Positions 1 through 13,400 of a stretch of DNA of 64,000 bases are shown piece by piece; positions within the stretch are counted from its first letter, which is position 1, and each line of letters opens with the position of its first letter. Source of the stretch: Isoperla grammatica (Eukaryota; Arthropoda; Insecta; Plecoptera; Perlodidae); the NCBI GenBank assembly GCA_945910005.1, contig OX246740.1:55855221-55919220 (forward strand), written 5' to 3'. The position numbers and the translations under genes were made by a program. The notes beneath the pieces are model-generated. The model saw only the letters and a list, made by a program, of their open reading frames with translations, made no database searches and was not told where the DNA came from.

Positions 1-3000
1 CAGAATCCTATCGATGTCGTTCAAGACTACTCGGCCGCAAACGTAGAGGAAGAACAACGCCTGGCGTATTTCCGCGAGGACCTCGGAGTAAATCTGCACC
101 ACTGGCATTGGCACTTGGTCTACCCCTTTGACGCACCTCCAGAAGTAGTGGCCAAGGATCGTCGCGGAGAGCTGTTCTATTACATGCATCAGCAGATCGT
201 TGCTCGTTACAATCTAGAGCGATTGAGTAACCGGATGCCTCGAGTCAAACGACTCAACAACTTCCGTGAACCGATTAAAGAGGGATATTATCCCAAGTTA
301 GACTCTCTCGTGTCCAACAAAAGCTGGGCGGCACGGCAACCCCGTTCTGTTATGAGAGTGAGTTATGCTGTTTTGTACGATGCTTCAATCTAGACTATAC
401 TTTAGTAGCAGATACACAAATCATGTTTTGGAAACAAACTTTAAACAAGAACAATAACACTACAGGAATTAACATTGTTTCAAATTGTAGGCAATAGTAA
501 TAATAATAAATAAAACAGACACACAGTAGTTGCTTGCTTTAAAATTGCTGATATTTCCGAGTACCCAACTTGTAATATTACACACGTTGAGAACAACACA
601 GCTTAGGTCGCCAGGTAATCTCTGCTTCACACTTGCTCCATCAGGGTAGAGGAAGAAGAACCGGTAAATTAGGGGCTTGTGATGCGGTATGTATGAGAAC
701 GTAATTCATAAAAAATAAGTTGAAGCTAAATAATACATATTCTATTGACAGTGGAAATATGAAAATACAGTATAACTCAACGGTGACCAATAAATGAAAC
801 CATACAGATCTGGTGATTATATTGCTCAAATGTCACTGGAAGAAGGCAGCATTAATGGCTTGTTTGTTTCTACTGAACTACTGAAGGTTACCCGTACTAG
901 TGATCAATAAATAGTCCGTCGACACAGGAAAACGTTTATGAAATATGTTCAGGCCACATTACCTATGGCCAATCTAATGCATTTAAATATATTAAAAAAA
1001 GAAATTAAAAATATGTTTCTCTATTCAAGTTCTTAACAGATTGTTGTTACACTAGTCAATTAAACAGGCCCATTTCTAAGAAAAAAAAAAAAAAAACGTC
1101 AACACAGTTACATTAAGTTGAGTGTATTCACTCTATAAATAGTATATGATAAACCAACTGTTCAAAAAACAAACCCTTATAGTATGATTGTTACTCTAGG
1201 ACATCGATAGAGGGATCAATGGAGTCACATTTGACATAGCCGACTTGGAACGTTGGCGTGAACGATTCTTCCTTGCTATTCACACTGGGACCGTCATCAA
1301 CGTGAGTCAATAATGCATTTCTATTGAATTTTATTTGTATTCTCTATTATCTATACAAAAAAAATGCCATTTTTGATTCATTAGAAAAACTTTGGACAGA
1401 AATAATATGTGCAGTGGCCCTGATAAACAACAACCCCAATATTTTATCCTATGCTTGAAGGAGAACAATGTAGTGTTTGTTGTCCCTACATAAGAATCTC
1501 TCGCAATCGTCTCTCGTCCAAAAGTCAATTATGCGTCACGACTATCGCATCTTGCGAGGGGGGATCATAAATGGAAGTTGTGGTAAGAAGTGAGCTGAGT
1601 AGTTTTGGATTTGTTGAAAGAACGGTTAGGGAATGGAATGAGTTACCCAAGGAGGTTGTTGAGTGTGAATTAGTAAGGGAATTTAGAAATAGAATGAGGG
1701 GTATGAAGTGATGAGGGTGGATGGGTGGGAGGGAGGTTGGGACAGGTGTCCACCAGGTAGTTATGGCCCATTTGCAGCTTTAAAGTATTTAACATTTAAC
1801 ATTAGGCCTATAACATTCTCCATTGATCTCCCTACTTTTCTTTCCCCATATTTGTCTCAACCACTCCACCGGTAATGCCTTTGAAACAGATCGCGTGGAG
1901 CGACTGTCTCTTCTGAGAATTTTATAGCTCATATTGCTGCTTTACAACATGAAACTTTACTTTTCAACTATATTAACCAAAGACAAAGGAAAACTACCCT
2001 TCAAATAACAATCAATTGATGTGTATCACTGCCATTGTGTATTGATGTACTTTCCAGACCCAAGGAGAACAAGTAGAACTGACCGAGACCACTGGCATCG
2101 ATATCCTTGGAAACATGATGGAGTCAAGTCTTCTATCGATAAATAAGAATATGTATGGAGATCTGCACAACTACGGCCATATTGCAATATCTTCTATCCA
2201 CGACCCCGAAGATGAAAACCAGGCAAGACATTTAGCAGAATTCTCGCATTTCAAGTTCAGTCTAAAGCTCTTAATATAGTACTTGCCAGTGCATTAAAAA
2301 TATGATATAAATTAACAGCTAAGTTGCAAAATTGTACTTGCACTATGCATGATGAACCAACTAGATCTGCCTTGTACTTATTTTGCAACATCAATCTATG
2401 TATCCACTTATTGTAGGGGGTATACCCACTTACAATAATATTGTTATGCTCCAACAACAAGTCATAGTTGACTAAACCAATCAGTAACAAATAGAAATAA
2501 GTTATTAGGGGAAAACCTTTTCCCGTCACGTAACATGTTTTGCTCGATTGTTCAGCAAGGGATAGGCGTGATGGGAGACTCCGCCACAGCGATGCGAGAC
2601 CCGGTCTTCTACCGCTGGCATGCGATGGTGGACAGCATCTTCCAGGAGTACAAGAACACTCTGCCCCGCTACACGTTCCAACAGCTGGACTTCTCGGGGG
2701 TCAAGGTCACCAACGTGGAGGTTAACGTCTTGGGCAAGACGAAAGCTCCCAAGAACAGGATCCAAACGTACTGGCAGAAGAGCGACATTAACCTGTCCCG
2801 CGGAATGGACTTCAACTCTCGTGGCCCCGTCTATGCTCGGTTCCAACACCTCCAGCATGCACCGTTCAGCTACAAGATATCGATTGAGAACACCGGAGCG
2901 GTCCGGCTTGGAACTGTCAGGATATTCCTCGCGCCAAAGTTTGACGAACGTGGCCAAGCGATGTCCTTCAGTGTTCAGAAGAATTTATGTATCGAGTTGG

Positions 3001-4314
3001 ACAAATTCCAAGTCAATTGTAAGAAGCCATGTTTTTTTTCTCCAAGATTTATTTATTTAAGGCTGTAGGTCTATCTACCTTAAGGAAACCTCCATTTCTG
3101 TATATTAAAATTTCATCTACAGAATTTTCTTTGTTCCAATGAATAAAAACTTATCTGAATCGTTTCCTATTATTTTTTGTGCAGCCAAAAACTAAAACTA
3201 CTGACATTTTTAAATATTCAATGTTGCCATTGTGTTTGTACAGTGAAAACGAAGACGAACGTGTTTGAACGTCACTCCATCGACAGTTCTGTGACGATTC
3301 CCTTCGAGCGAACGTTCCGCAACCTGGACAGCAACAGGCCGGGTACAGGGACCGACCAATTAACGCAGTTCAACTTCTGCGGCTGTGGATGGCCAGACCA
3401 CATGTTGCTGCCCAGAGGAGCACCCGAGGGGATTGTGTTCGAACTTTTCGTGATGGTCTCGGACAACGCCAGAGACAAGGTGACTGCAATGCTTTACAAC
3501 CCGTTCAGGATCCATTTGTTTGCTGGGGGAAATTTTATTTTTGCAAATTAGGTGTGAGAAATTTGTTGATGTTTTCTAATAATTTTTTTTTGTGACCATA
3601 TTTACCAAATTTTGGATTTGTAATAAAACTTCATTTTGAAATAAGAAGAAGAAATTCAATTTAATTTTAGAAAGAAGATTTTTCCAAATTTTCTCACTAC
3701 AGTAGTCCCTTGTTAATTCAAACTCGGTTAATTCAAAATTATGTACAATTCAAACTATTGATGGAGTCCCAGCAGAAGATTTAGGTATGATGCTTAATGT
3801 TGATGTTCTTTTAATTCAAAATTTTGTAATTCAAATTGGAGTTTTCAGGGTCCCTTGAAATTTGAATTAAAGGGGGATTACTGTATTTGTTTTACATAGG
3901 CAATGAAATAAGTGGGCTCTTTTTAAATATTATTTTTAATCATTTCAATTTTGAATTGTCAATAAAACCATGCCATAACTACAATAAAAATAAAAATAGT
4001 GCAAATTATTTATTTTGTAATATTTTTAAATAAAGTCCTACCTAGCCAAAGGAATGTTCCGACGAACTCACACCTTGTTCCAGATAAATCAACGTGTGGA
4101 AGGGGTGTGCACGGACGCGGCCAGTTTCTGCGGCTTGCGTGACAAGTTTTACCCAGACAAACGTGCGATGGGATTCCCCTTCGACCGACTGCCTCGTCCT
4201 GGTGTCGATACCTTGGCCGAGTTTCTCACTCCGAACATGAAGGTTCAAGACATAATCATCGAGTTCTCCGACAGGGTTGGAGCCACTCGCAGCGCAGCAA
4301 AGAAGCCACAATAA
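1..4314 (+). CDS. PPO: Prophenoloxidase (type-3 copper phenoloxidase), 5'-truncated by window edge
   Basis: Copper enzyme that oxidises mono- and diphenols to quinones in arthropod melanisation and wound/immune responses. Six exons are visible: 1-357 (the first bases may be the end of an intron), 1200-1301, 2058-2222, 2556-3018, 3244-3479 and 4084-4314. Phases join without a break into 517 codons ending in TAA; family members are about 690 aa, so roughly 170 N-terminal residues and the activation cleavage site lie outside. Seen in sequence: the CuA histidines in HHWHWH (97-114) with the third in YMHQQ (about 187), the CuB pair LHNYGH (2163-2180) with the third in YRWHAM (about 2610), GDSATAMRDPVFYRW, the PPO thioester-like motif GCGWPDHM (about 3382), and the terminal FLTPNMKVQDIIIEF. 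These are phenoloxidase rather than hexamerin features. The intron after 2222 starts with GC instead of GT; using it restores exact family spacing. The last intron holds a pogo-like MITE. Convergent with PEX12. Confidence 0.97.
1571..1711 (+). mobile_element. Non-LTR retrotransposon remnant (reverse-transcriptase C-terminal tail) in PPO intron
   Basis: A 46-codon open frame encodes a segment with FVERTVREWNELPKEVVE, which resembles the conserved R-T-x-R-x-W-N-x-L-P signature at the C-terminal end of LINE reverse-transcriptase ORFs (known from CR1/Jockey-type elements). It lies inside the PPO intron between 1301 and 2058 and ends in TGA. No upstream RT core is visible, so this is a 5'-truncated fossil. 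Confidence 0.6.
3700..3883. mobile_element. pogo/Tigger-like MITE in last PPO intron
   Basis: A 184-bp element flanked by TA on both sides (3698-3699 and 3884-3885). The left end begins CAGTAGTCCCTTGTTAATTC and the right end closes with an inverted AATTAAAGGGGGATTACTG. The TA target duplication and CAGTA..CCC terminus are typical of pogo/Tigger (Tc1-mariner superfamily) non-autonomous copies. No transposase reading frame is present. Confidence 0.75.
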
Positions 4315-6048
4315 TTCTCGAGTGTGGCCTTTCGTTCACCTGGGATACCGTATGACTGCAGCGCTCTCGGCGTTCTACCCCAAACGTTTTCTGTGTGCCC
4401 CTCGCCTATGCACTTAACCTTGTGGAAGACTGTGTCATTCAATCAACCATTGTACTAGATTTCACTTGTTTTGTGGATCCTTCAGTCGATTGTTAATTTA
4501 GTTTTAAATACACTTGATATAATATACATATTTAGTTTTAAGTGCCAGAGAATGTATTATGGAGATAAGATTTGAACCACTTGACTAAAATTGAGCTAGC
4601 TATATTACACAAATTGGGTATGATTGCTGACAATGCACTCTCGTTATCACACGGTATCCCATGGGATTGAACAGCGGATTATGGTCTAAGGGCTGGTACA
4701 ACAAGCAACAAATAAGTCCAGTAGTAGTAAGTAGCAGTTGACTGACGGTAGCTATGGCAAAAACTAATTATTCAAAGAATAATAAAAAGGCAAAGGTTGT
4801 AATTAAAAGGTGAAACTTAATTGGACATCTTTTATCTTTGTAGGTTACAATAATTTACTTAGATTACTTGCAATGACTAACCTCTTAGATGTGTGCAAAG
4901 ACTGAACACATTCCCATCAATGTGGTGTACTTCTAACTAATTAATTCATTAACTTCAAACCTACAGCATTACTCTATATGTAGGCCTACACATTTTCTAA
5001 CTTGAGTACTTAGTATGGTTAGAACTTATGTGAGCTAAGTGGCAGCACATTTACACTTTTGTATTCACACTGTCTGCACTCAGTACCTGTTGCTAAAATT
5101 GCATATATAGTGGATACTTTTGGTAATTCAGATAACAGTGGAAGACTATAACAAAGATTGTGACTCTGACATACAGATGCTGTAAATGTCACTGATAGCA
5201 GTAAAATATTACATTTCTTTATACAATAGATTATTCTAAGGTACCATAGATTTTGGAGTATTTTTATCACGTCTGGGAGGTTAAAACCACAGCAAGTACA
5301 CAGCAAGTACCTACAAAGCCAAATCAATGGTTTGACAATAAATACTGATGTAGTGGTAAAGACACTATCAGAAGTACATAAACATAATTACTATATATGG
5401 GTTGTAAGACTGGGATTTATCAAAGCTAAAATTATAAAAATAATGTAAACAATGTTACCATATTATGTGGTATGGTAAAAAGCAGATAAAATAATTAATG
5501 TTGGCATAAATATGCATTTGGTGTGTTGTGTATCCATATTGTCTCATATCCATGATCCATATTGTCCTATTTGTAATGCAGATGTAAATTGAGCATGACA
5601 GTCAGTTGTAGCAATATAGTTCTGCTGACATTGTTGTTTAAAACAAGCACAACTGTAGCAAACATTCTGCTAATAAGGAATAATAACAGCAGTAGAAGAG
5701 TGATTATATGTACGTATAACAATTGACAACATGATTCAAGTTTTGTAAGGTCAAGAACAGTAAAAGATATCCAGTTACATAAATCATTATTTATTACAAA
5801 ACAAACTAAAAAACATAATGTTAATGTTTTTTCTTTACAAAATCAAGCATATAAAAAGATATTCTGAGAAATAAGAGTTTTTGTGGAATGTTGATCACTT
5901 GGGCAGCACTAAGTTTTCTGTTTTCATTTGTGAAACATAATACTCTTCATTTAGGAATAGCCAAATAGTATAGACAAAGTACACAGATAAATTATTATTT
6001 ATTACATGTTTTAACTGTTTACTTGTCACATGTCTTTGGTTTATACTT
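4315..6048. other. Intergenic, convergent PPO/PEX12 3' flanks
   Basis: AT-rich DNA between the PPO stop and the PEX12 stop on the opposite strand. A plus-strand AATAAA at 4781-4786 could end the PPO transcript. I see no coding exon; the 102-codon minus-strand frame at 5019-5327 has no recognisable protein content. Confidence 0.6.
5998..6003 (-). terminator. Candidate polyadenylation signal of PEX12
   Basis: AATAAA on the minus strand about 46 nt downstream of the PEX12 stop codon. Position is plausible, but the motif is frequent in such AT-rich DNA. Confidence 0.45.
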
Positions 6049-9000
6049 CTAGCTCTCAGAAGAATAAATTCTTATCAAATCTTCTGCTGTCGCTGGATAT
6101 TTGGTAACCGGGCAGTAATTGTTTTTCTTCAAATGTCCAACAATACAGCGATAGCAGAAAACATACCTAGAACAACCATATAGTCAAATTAAAATTCAAT
6201 AAATATCACATGAGAACTCAACTTATATAAATGTATCTATTTTGGTTGGACAACTATTTCTCATTTGCCAGTTTTTTAAAAGGCCTAAATACAGAAGAAA
6301 AACGTGTTGAATATTTATCCACGTACTTTGTTCCAAAGAAAGTTTTTATTGTTTTTGATATTAGTATTTACATTTAGGCTACTTGCTTCCACCAAACTGA
6401 TAAGTGGAACATAGTACTGATTTGATTGATAGTACTTTATGTAGAAGTGGTAGCAGTAAACCTTTATTTAGGTAACTACATTTGCTATTGTTATACAAAA
6501 AATACATGTGGCCAAAACACAACAACACAATATAATATTGGCTTATTTGACACAATTATCACTACAGTCTTATAAGAATGTCACACTTACCCCGAAACTG
6601 GCAAAGCGGTCTCGATCTTTCGTGTTTGTAAGCAAATGGGACATATGTTTGCATACATTTGGCTATCTCCGGCCACAACCTAGTAGCAACAACACCAAAA
6701 ATACTTTAGTATGCAGAGGTTTTAAAACTACAGGGAACTTGATTTAAAAATTATTTAATACATTACCTACTCAATTTCACACTTTTCTCAGTTATACAAT
6801 TTAGAACACATTTACAATTTATAAAAAATATATAAAAACAAATAACTATGCAATAACTGTTTAGTTAAAAAAATTTCCCTAAAACATTTGTTTCGACCCA
6901 TGAAAAAATTAAAGGTTCCATTGTAGTTAAATTAAAATGAATTGCATGGATCACCCTCCATAACGAATCCAGCGTAACGAATTCACTTACGCTGCCCTAT
7001 GAACTAGTGAGTATAGAATTCAGCATAGGTCAATTTCAACACATAGTTATGCCCACTTATCAAAGATGAAGGGAATTCAAAACTATACTCGGTTTGGTTA
7101 CACATACTCCTATTTGTTTTATTTCTTTAGCAAATTAGCAAGGAAAAATGTTTACTCCAGGGAATGTTATAGCAGGGCTCTACTGTATTTAATATTGAAC
7201 AGTGGTTCCACAGCAACCTTGTTAATGCTGACATTACAGACTAGTGAGTTAGAGACAATCAGTGGGTGGCTCTTTCAAATACTGGTATTTGGTTGGCCAA
7301 GCCTTACCGGTACTCATCTATGACGTCAGTATCCACAAGTTTGCTGTGGAACATTCATCATTATATTATATTCTATTACTATTATATTATATATTATGAA
7401 GTATATTATTATAATGATATTGTCATATATTTATTTATTTTATTTCACCATGCAATTTGGTTACATTTACAGTTAATTTATTAATATTGAATTACCCTAT
7501 CAGGCTCCGGTATGGGTAATGCAGTCAAGCGTGTTGAAGATTGTTCTGCGTTCCACCACTGCAAAAACTGAAGGAAGAAAGCTCCAAATTCAAACGATCT
7601 TGTTAACACGTTACCAACGAGTCTTGCTGATAATTCTGGAAGGCTGAAATTGCCTTTTAGAAAATCACTCCATACGTTGGTCCACTGGAAATCATCCTGT
7701 TCCACGTTGTATTTTAGCGTTACTCTTGCCAGTCGAAGGAGAGGGGAATGGTTTTCAGACTTTCCACTCATGTAAGACAAATACTGAGCTAATATAGCTC
7801 CTTCCCATGTCATATGGAGTATTGCATGTGCCTTCATGATCAACTGACGTGATTTCTGAGACCATACGTCGTCGATAACGCCATCAACTTCTTCAAGTCG
7901 AAATCTTATTGCTAGATTTTCAATTTTGGAATGCAAATATGGTAAGAGCGTTAAACATATTAACGAGAGTCTCTCTTCTTTTATCGGTAAACGCAGACCG
8001 GTAGTTGCTGTTGCTCCTTGTAACGGTACTCGTTGCAAACCGTAGAAATGTTCAGCAAAGGAACCTCCATGATATTTTAAGTAATGGTACTGAACAACAC
8101 AGTTAAGTACCAAGTATGCCTCATCAAACCATCTCACAAGCCAACCATATCGTTCAGGATTGCAGGAAGCAAGAAACTGCAAATTGAAAATTCTTGCATT
8201 TTTTAATCTTTCACCTTATTGGGTAAGTAAAACAGAGTAAGAAGTGTAGGCCACCCATGACTACCTACCACTAGATAAACTACACATTATTAATTCAGTT
8301 AGTTCAATATGTAGGAGCAGGTATTTTTGCAGGTGGAACTACAATGAATGGAGAAGTTTTAATGGGGATACACTTACAGACAGCATCGTATAGAAAACAA
8401 CACAAAATACTATGTCGGTAGAAAGAGCATTTATATATATAGTAGGGTAGTAGGCCTATATTAATAGCAAGGGTCCCCAAAAGACTACATGTAACATAAA
8501 GTGAGGCATAAGTCATATATATTTGTCCATATACGAATGACATTGCAAAAATGGCTTGCAAGACAAAACAAACGGGAAGACCATGGTAATGATAATGATA
8601 TTTGGTGTTTAACGTCTCATCTTTTTGCAACGATACTAATCGAGACGATGTGTGGGTGATTATGAACATGAAAAAACGCCATATGACATCCATGCCCAAG
8701 CCAGGATTAGAATCTGGAACGCAGAGACTGCGGTTTACTAGAACAACGCTTAGGGGCTAATCGACCGCGGCCAACTGCGCTGGCGGGAAGACAATGCAAT
8801 TGTGGGGTTATGTTTATTTACTTCGGTATAGCGTATGCTTACGGCCACCCATGACAATTGTGGTAGGCCGGTAAGCCTTACCATGCACCACTAAAACCTG
8901 TATTAAGTTGAGGAAGTCGACAACTACAGGTACGGAAGTTAGGTTATGATGCCCCTTACCCCACAGATCCTTTTGAATGCGGGGTGAATGGTAGATGTTA

Positions 9001-9079
9001 ACGAATCTTGAGCTACCACCTCGAATATGGACGGTTTTGCCTGTGAGGTTGCTGTGAGGTGTGCACCTTTTTCAGCCAT
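6049..9079 (-). CDS. PEX12: Peroxisome assembly protein 12 (peroxin-12, RING protein)
   Basis: Component of the PEX2-PEX10-PEX12 peroxisomal membrane ubiquitin-ligase complex that recycles the import receptor PEX5. Exons in transcript order: 9079-8960, 8176-7496, 6679-6591, 6166-6049; all GT-AG, lengths sum to 336 codons (335 aa; human PEX12 is 359). The N-terminus [12 protein letters not shown]...[12 protein letters not shown] matches vertebrate PEX12 nearly word for word. Exon 2 carries [25 protein letters not shown] and [11 protein letters not shown], the membrane-domain signatures. The C-terminus has the degenerate PEX12 [13 protein letters not shown], then YVFCYRCI and [11 protein letters not shown], lacking a full set of zinc ligands as is normal for this subunit. 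The start is supported by the conserved MAE-GAH opening. The intron between exons 2 and 3 is small, while the first one contains dispersed repeats. Head-to-head with shugoshin, start codons 1.3 kb apart. Confidence 0.96.
7225..7365 (+). repeat. Dispersed repeat in PEX12 intron, second copy near 58.2 kb
   Basis: The stretch with CAATCAGTGGGTGGCT, TTTCAAATACTG and ATCCACAAGTTTGC followed by GTGGAAC recurs in diverged form at about 58214-58310 (CAATCAGCGAGTGGCT, TTTCAAATACTG, ATCCACAAGTTTGC). Both copies are in the same orientation and lie in non-coding DNA. This is a dispersed repeat family of unknown class. Confidence 0.55.
8560..8765. repeat. Dispersed SINE-like repeat in PEX12 intron
   Basis: The segment containing GGTGTTTAACGTCTC, AATCGAGACGATG, GGGTGATTATGAA, AACGCCATAT and CCCAAGCCAGGATTAGAA is partly repeated at about 57880-57965 (AATCGGGACGACGAG, GGGTGATGTATGAA, AACGCCATAT, CCCAAGTCAAGACTAGAA). 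The GGATTAGAATCTGG part looks like a decayed tRNA box B, which suggests a tRNA-derived SINE, but no intact promoter is left. Confidence 0.45.
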
Positions 9080-10417
9080 ATTAACAACGCGAGTTATAAA
9101 ATAACTTTTTCAGAGCAACAAGTAAATAGAGGCGGCCATGTTTGGAAGTGCAAGTGCGAGGAATAATACGATAAAAACAGCAAATCAAAATGTGGTATTA
9201 TTCCTATTTCTAGACATGTTTTCAAAAGCCGTGACGTGACGTATAAACAAGGCAGTGTGTGTGTTTATGATTTCCACGTTAAAAGTGTGTTGAAACCATT
9301 GAAAACATTTTACTTTCACTTCCTCGGACGTAAACACAAATTGTCAGTAAATCACACTAATAGCTTGTTAATTTGCATGAATATAGGCCTAGGCCTGGTA
9401 TCTCGGAGGGAGATCTAAAACGTAACCTAGGCCTCTAGGCCCTAGCCCCCAACTGTTCCTAGGCCCAGGCCAAAACGCCCCTTGACCAAGGGCTTTCCGA
9501 CACGAGGCCTAATTATGCCTAGGCCTAGATGTAAGTAGGTCTGAGGGAAGTCCTATCTACGACTAGCCTTTCAAATTGAAAGGCTTTGCCTGTACTATTT
9601 TACATAGGCCTAGGTCTAGTGCCCTGTAAAAGGCTAGGGCCTAGCCTATTTAGCCTAGGCCCTAGGCCTAGTGCTGTAAATCTTAAGCAGGGTGGACAAT
9701 AACCCGGAAACGGGAAGCCCAAGCGTTATGGTCGGTGCACAATAGCCCGGGAAGGAGCTTCCCGTTAACGTTACCGGGCAATGTTAAATTATAGCAAACT
9801 TCCCCGTTACCGTTACCGGAGCTCCTTCCCGGGCAATTGTGCACCGACCATTAAGATGTGTTGGTATACGTTGTCGTGTGCAATACCCTTTTCGTTACCG
9901 GGTCCCAGGAACGGCCCGAGGAAAAGATGGCGCAAATTTTATTTTTTCTCGTTCTTGGTACCTTCTCGTTGCAGCCTGCCATATTCTCTGCCAACTTTAT
10001 AGGTGTACACTGGTTCTTACAGGTTCAATTCCATTCAATTTATTTCGATATTTCAGGTACAAATTAAGCGTTACACTTCTCGAGTTGTTATGCAGTACCT
10101 ACCAGATTGCTTACCAGTCTCGTTTATGTTCTCGTTCCAGTTCTCGGGTTATTGTGTACCCTGCTGAACTCTGAGCTCGTCTGGGGCACAGGCCTGATAC
10201 CCGAATAGTAAATACACTAGGGCTCTGGTACCAAGTGCCAGTGGCAGTGTGTGTGGGCTAACTTGTTCTTTGTGTTGAGTTTTGGGAAACTTTTGAAGAT
10301 TGTTGTTGTGTGCTAGTTGTCTGGACTACTGCGTTATATAATTATTTTGTATATACTTAGGTCTACGTGTAGTGTATAGGTACTTACATTTCTTGCACAT
10401 TTTTAATTGTTCCAGCC
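9080..10417. other. Divergent PEX12/shugoshin spacer with AGGCCT-rich cluster
   Basis: Head-to-head promoter region. Between about 9384 and 9680 the palindromic words AGGCCTAGGCCT/CCTAGGCC recur many times, often overlapping. An inverted repeat at 9728-9851 follows. The 5' untranslated exon(s) of shugoshin probably lie here, but I cannot place a transcription start from sequence alone. Confidence 0.6.
9728..9851. repeat. Inverted repeat (MITE-like hairpin)
   Basis: Arms of about 32 bp: 9728-9759 starts ATGGTCGGTGCACAATAGC, and 9820-9851 is its near-perfect reverse complement ending TGCACCGACCAT. The interior is rich in short CCCGTTA/CGTTACCGG words. Likely a small foldback element. Confidence 0.6.
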
Positions 10418-13400
10418 ATGAAAACCACAAAGAAGAATTATGAATCGCTGGCAATTAGTCTCGCTAAGGAGAAAAGTCGAAATGATCAGCTGATGGCAGT
10501 GCAGCAGGAACTCATTGCGTCGCGTAATGAGGCCCTAATGCAGTTAAACGAAAACGAGGTAGGCCGATCGTAGATACAATATCAAGACATCCACTAACAT
10601 TTTCTTAATTTTGTAATATTCCATTGTTTTCTTTTCACAGTATTGGTCTTAACATATTGTGACAATGCACTTCCTCCCACCCCATCGCCCCACTATTGCA
10701 ACCAAACTGTTCCTTCTCTGAACTGTTAAATGCAATCTCGATTGGCCTGGATCTCCCTGTCGCTTGAACAAACTTCGTAATTTAGTTGTAGGCCTACCCA
10801 ATTACCGGTACTCGATTTCATCCCTTAAACTGACAGCCAAAGAAGCTAACAAACAACACGTGGCACATCCTTGACCGCTATTCTTGACCGCCATATTACT
10901 GGAAGCCTGAACACTTGCATGCAAATTTAAAACATCTTCAGATTATATTTTAGCTCCATCATTCCCAATAACTGGTCCCACGTTGTATAGCTTGCTGTTA
11001 CCGGGGTTACCCCTGACAAGTTTATTTAAGAAAACAGTATCAATGCTCATGTCGAATAATAGTATTCTTCTGGGCAGGCATCGTTCAATCGAATGGGTAT
11101 AGCGATCAAGCGAGGCATCAGGCAACTGATTGAGGTGACCAAATCCATGGAAGACTTGTTTTTAGACATAAGCAGATCCCAGGAGAGCCTGAGGGATAGT
11201 ACAAACACACGGAGCTCCCTGCAGACAAAGGTTCATAGAAAGAGAGGTACGTCTTGCTTGATGCATTCTACCAAAACAAAATATATACTCATAGCTGTAA
11301 AGTTGTTCCACAACCTAAGCTTGTGGATGATGATGTCATAGAAGAGTGCAAAGCATTGGCCAACCTAATGTCAGTATTTGGAAAAGTCACTCGCTGGTTG
11401 GCTCCAACTTGCTCGTCTATGACGTTATCATCCAAGACGGGTTCATGGTCTGACGAGTTACTTCCTCTTCTAGTAGCCACACCCACTGGTACTTCCAAAA
11501 CACAAACGGTAAACCCCATGGTTGGAGGGCATACAATCATCACGCATCCAAGAATCAGCCTGTCCCGTATCGACGACGTACAAGAAAACGTAGCGGGCGA
11601 TCAAGCGCGGCACAGAATGCTCGTTACCCCCGTGTCGCTATCTACAAAGAAAGATGAATTCGAGGATAGTGGCAGCGATGCTGATTCTTCAGGTATGATT
11701 GCCTTCTTTTGAGAATTTGTAGATTGTTCGCATTGAGAAGCAAAGACAAGTGGAGAAACAAATAAATAGTCAGAGATGTTTCGTCCAAATGCTGTATGTA
11801 GGTAGGCCTATATGTAAACGGTGACTTTGGAGCTGTCATAGCAACTAGCCACACAATAAACAAATGTCCGCCACCCACTCTTATAGTGTCAGTTAGTCCA
11901 GTCAGTAGTCTAGTCAGTTAGTGACCGAGTGGGTCTAGACATTTTAATTTATGTAATACAAAGGTATTGATATATTTATTATTTGATTACTAGAACATGA
12001 ATGAACATGTTCCAGCGAGGGGAAAGGTACAGAAGGACGTCAGCGTACCTAAGAAAGTAGATAGATCACATAGCCTTAACCTTAACCTAATAATCTTGAC
12101 CTCCCTAACCACAAATACACTATTTATATTGGATAATAATTAGACCAGAAGAATGGCTGAAGAAGCCATCTTAGCATAAGAAGGCAAAGCAAAAATTGTT
12201 TTTTTAACACACAAAGTTTAACACAAGTGGAAATGAGTTTAAGATTATCACCTATTATTGTTTGACGTTTAAGACGAGGAGGACGGCGCAACCAGCCCGG
12301 TCGCGCAGACGTGCAAACCCGAGACGATGCGAGAGTTCTACGACCGCGTGTACGCGCAAGATGCCCAGGAGGGTCCCAGCTCGCGTCGGTCCGGCCGCCA
12401 GCGCGGTCGTCCCCGCAAGAGACCGGTTGCCGTGTCGCGCCGCGTCGCCGAGAACACGTCGTCTGACGAGGAGTGCGGCCGCGACCACCTGTCGCTCAGA
12501 CACTCGTCGATCCCGCCGCCGCCCGAACACTCGTTGCTCGGAGCGGGGCCCGAACACTCGTCGCTCGGAGCGGCGCCCGAACACTTGTCGGTCCAGACGG
12601 TGGATCTCTCGAACGAGGCGTCTCGAGTCGGCGAATCCGAAACGACCTCCGTGCCGCCGAACGCCACCGCCGCAGATTCCTCGACTCTTCTCCTCTCGCC
12701 CGATGCCGTGCCTTCCGAATGTCTCGTCGCCGAAGACCGATCTCCGACGTCCGTCTCGCCGGACTTTCTCGGCTTCTGCAGCGACGAGTCGCGAAACCAC
12801 GAGTCCCGGTTCAAGAAGCCGCGATACCCGGATGTCGAGACGAAGAAGTCGAGGGCCGGGACCCGTTGCGCCTCCGCGCTCTCCAACGTCGATGATTCCG
12901 AAGCCACGAGAGCAGACCCCGACTCGACTAAAGATGGCGATTCTCCCGCGGTGGTTGCCTCCGCTTCGTCCAAAACAAGAAGTCCTCCCTCGCTCTCTGG
13001 ACTTTTTAATAGTAGCCTAACCGTCGGCGAGTTAATCTCGGAAGATTCCGGCGAAGACGACTCTCTGAAATCTTTTTTCCTCCAGGTCGACCGGTCTTGT
13101 ACGCCGACAAAGTCGTGCACCGTACTCCTCTCCAGTGTCGACTCGTTGCCTTCACCGACTGCATCGCAAACGCAAGCTGGCTCCCTCAAAGCGTGTGAAT
13201 CAATCGCCCTCTCCGCTACGCCCACAAAGTCGTGCGCCGTACTCTTGTCCAACATAGACCCGTTGAAACCTTCGCCTTCGCCCCAAACGCAATCCGCCTC
13301 CCCCAAAGCGTGCGAATCGATCGCCCTCTCCGCCACGCCCACAAAGTCGTGCGCCGTACTATTATCTAATATAGACGCTTTGAAACCGTTACCCTCGTCC

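Noticed and set aside
2526..2957. 143-codon minus frame opposite PPO exon 4
   Set aside because: Antisense shadow of a strongly conserved PPO exon.
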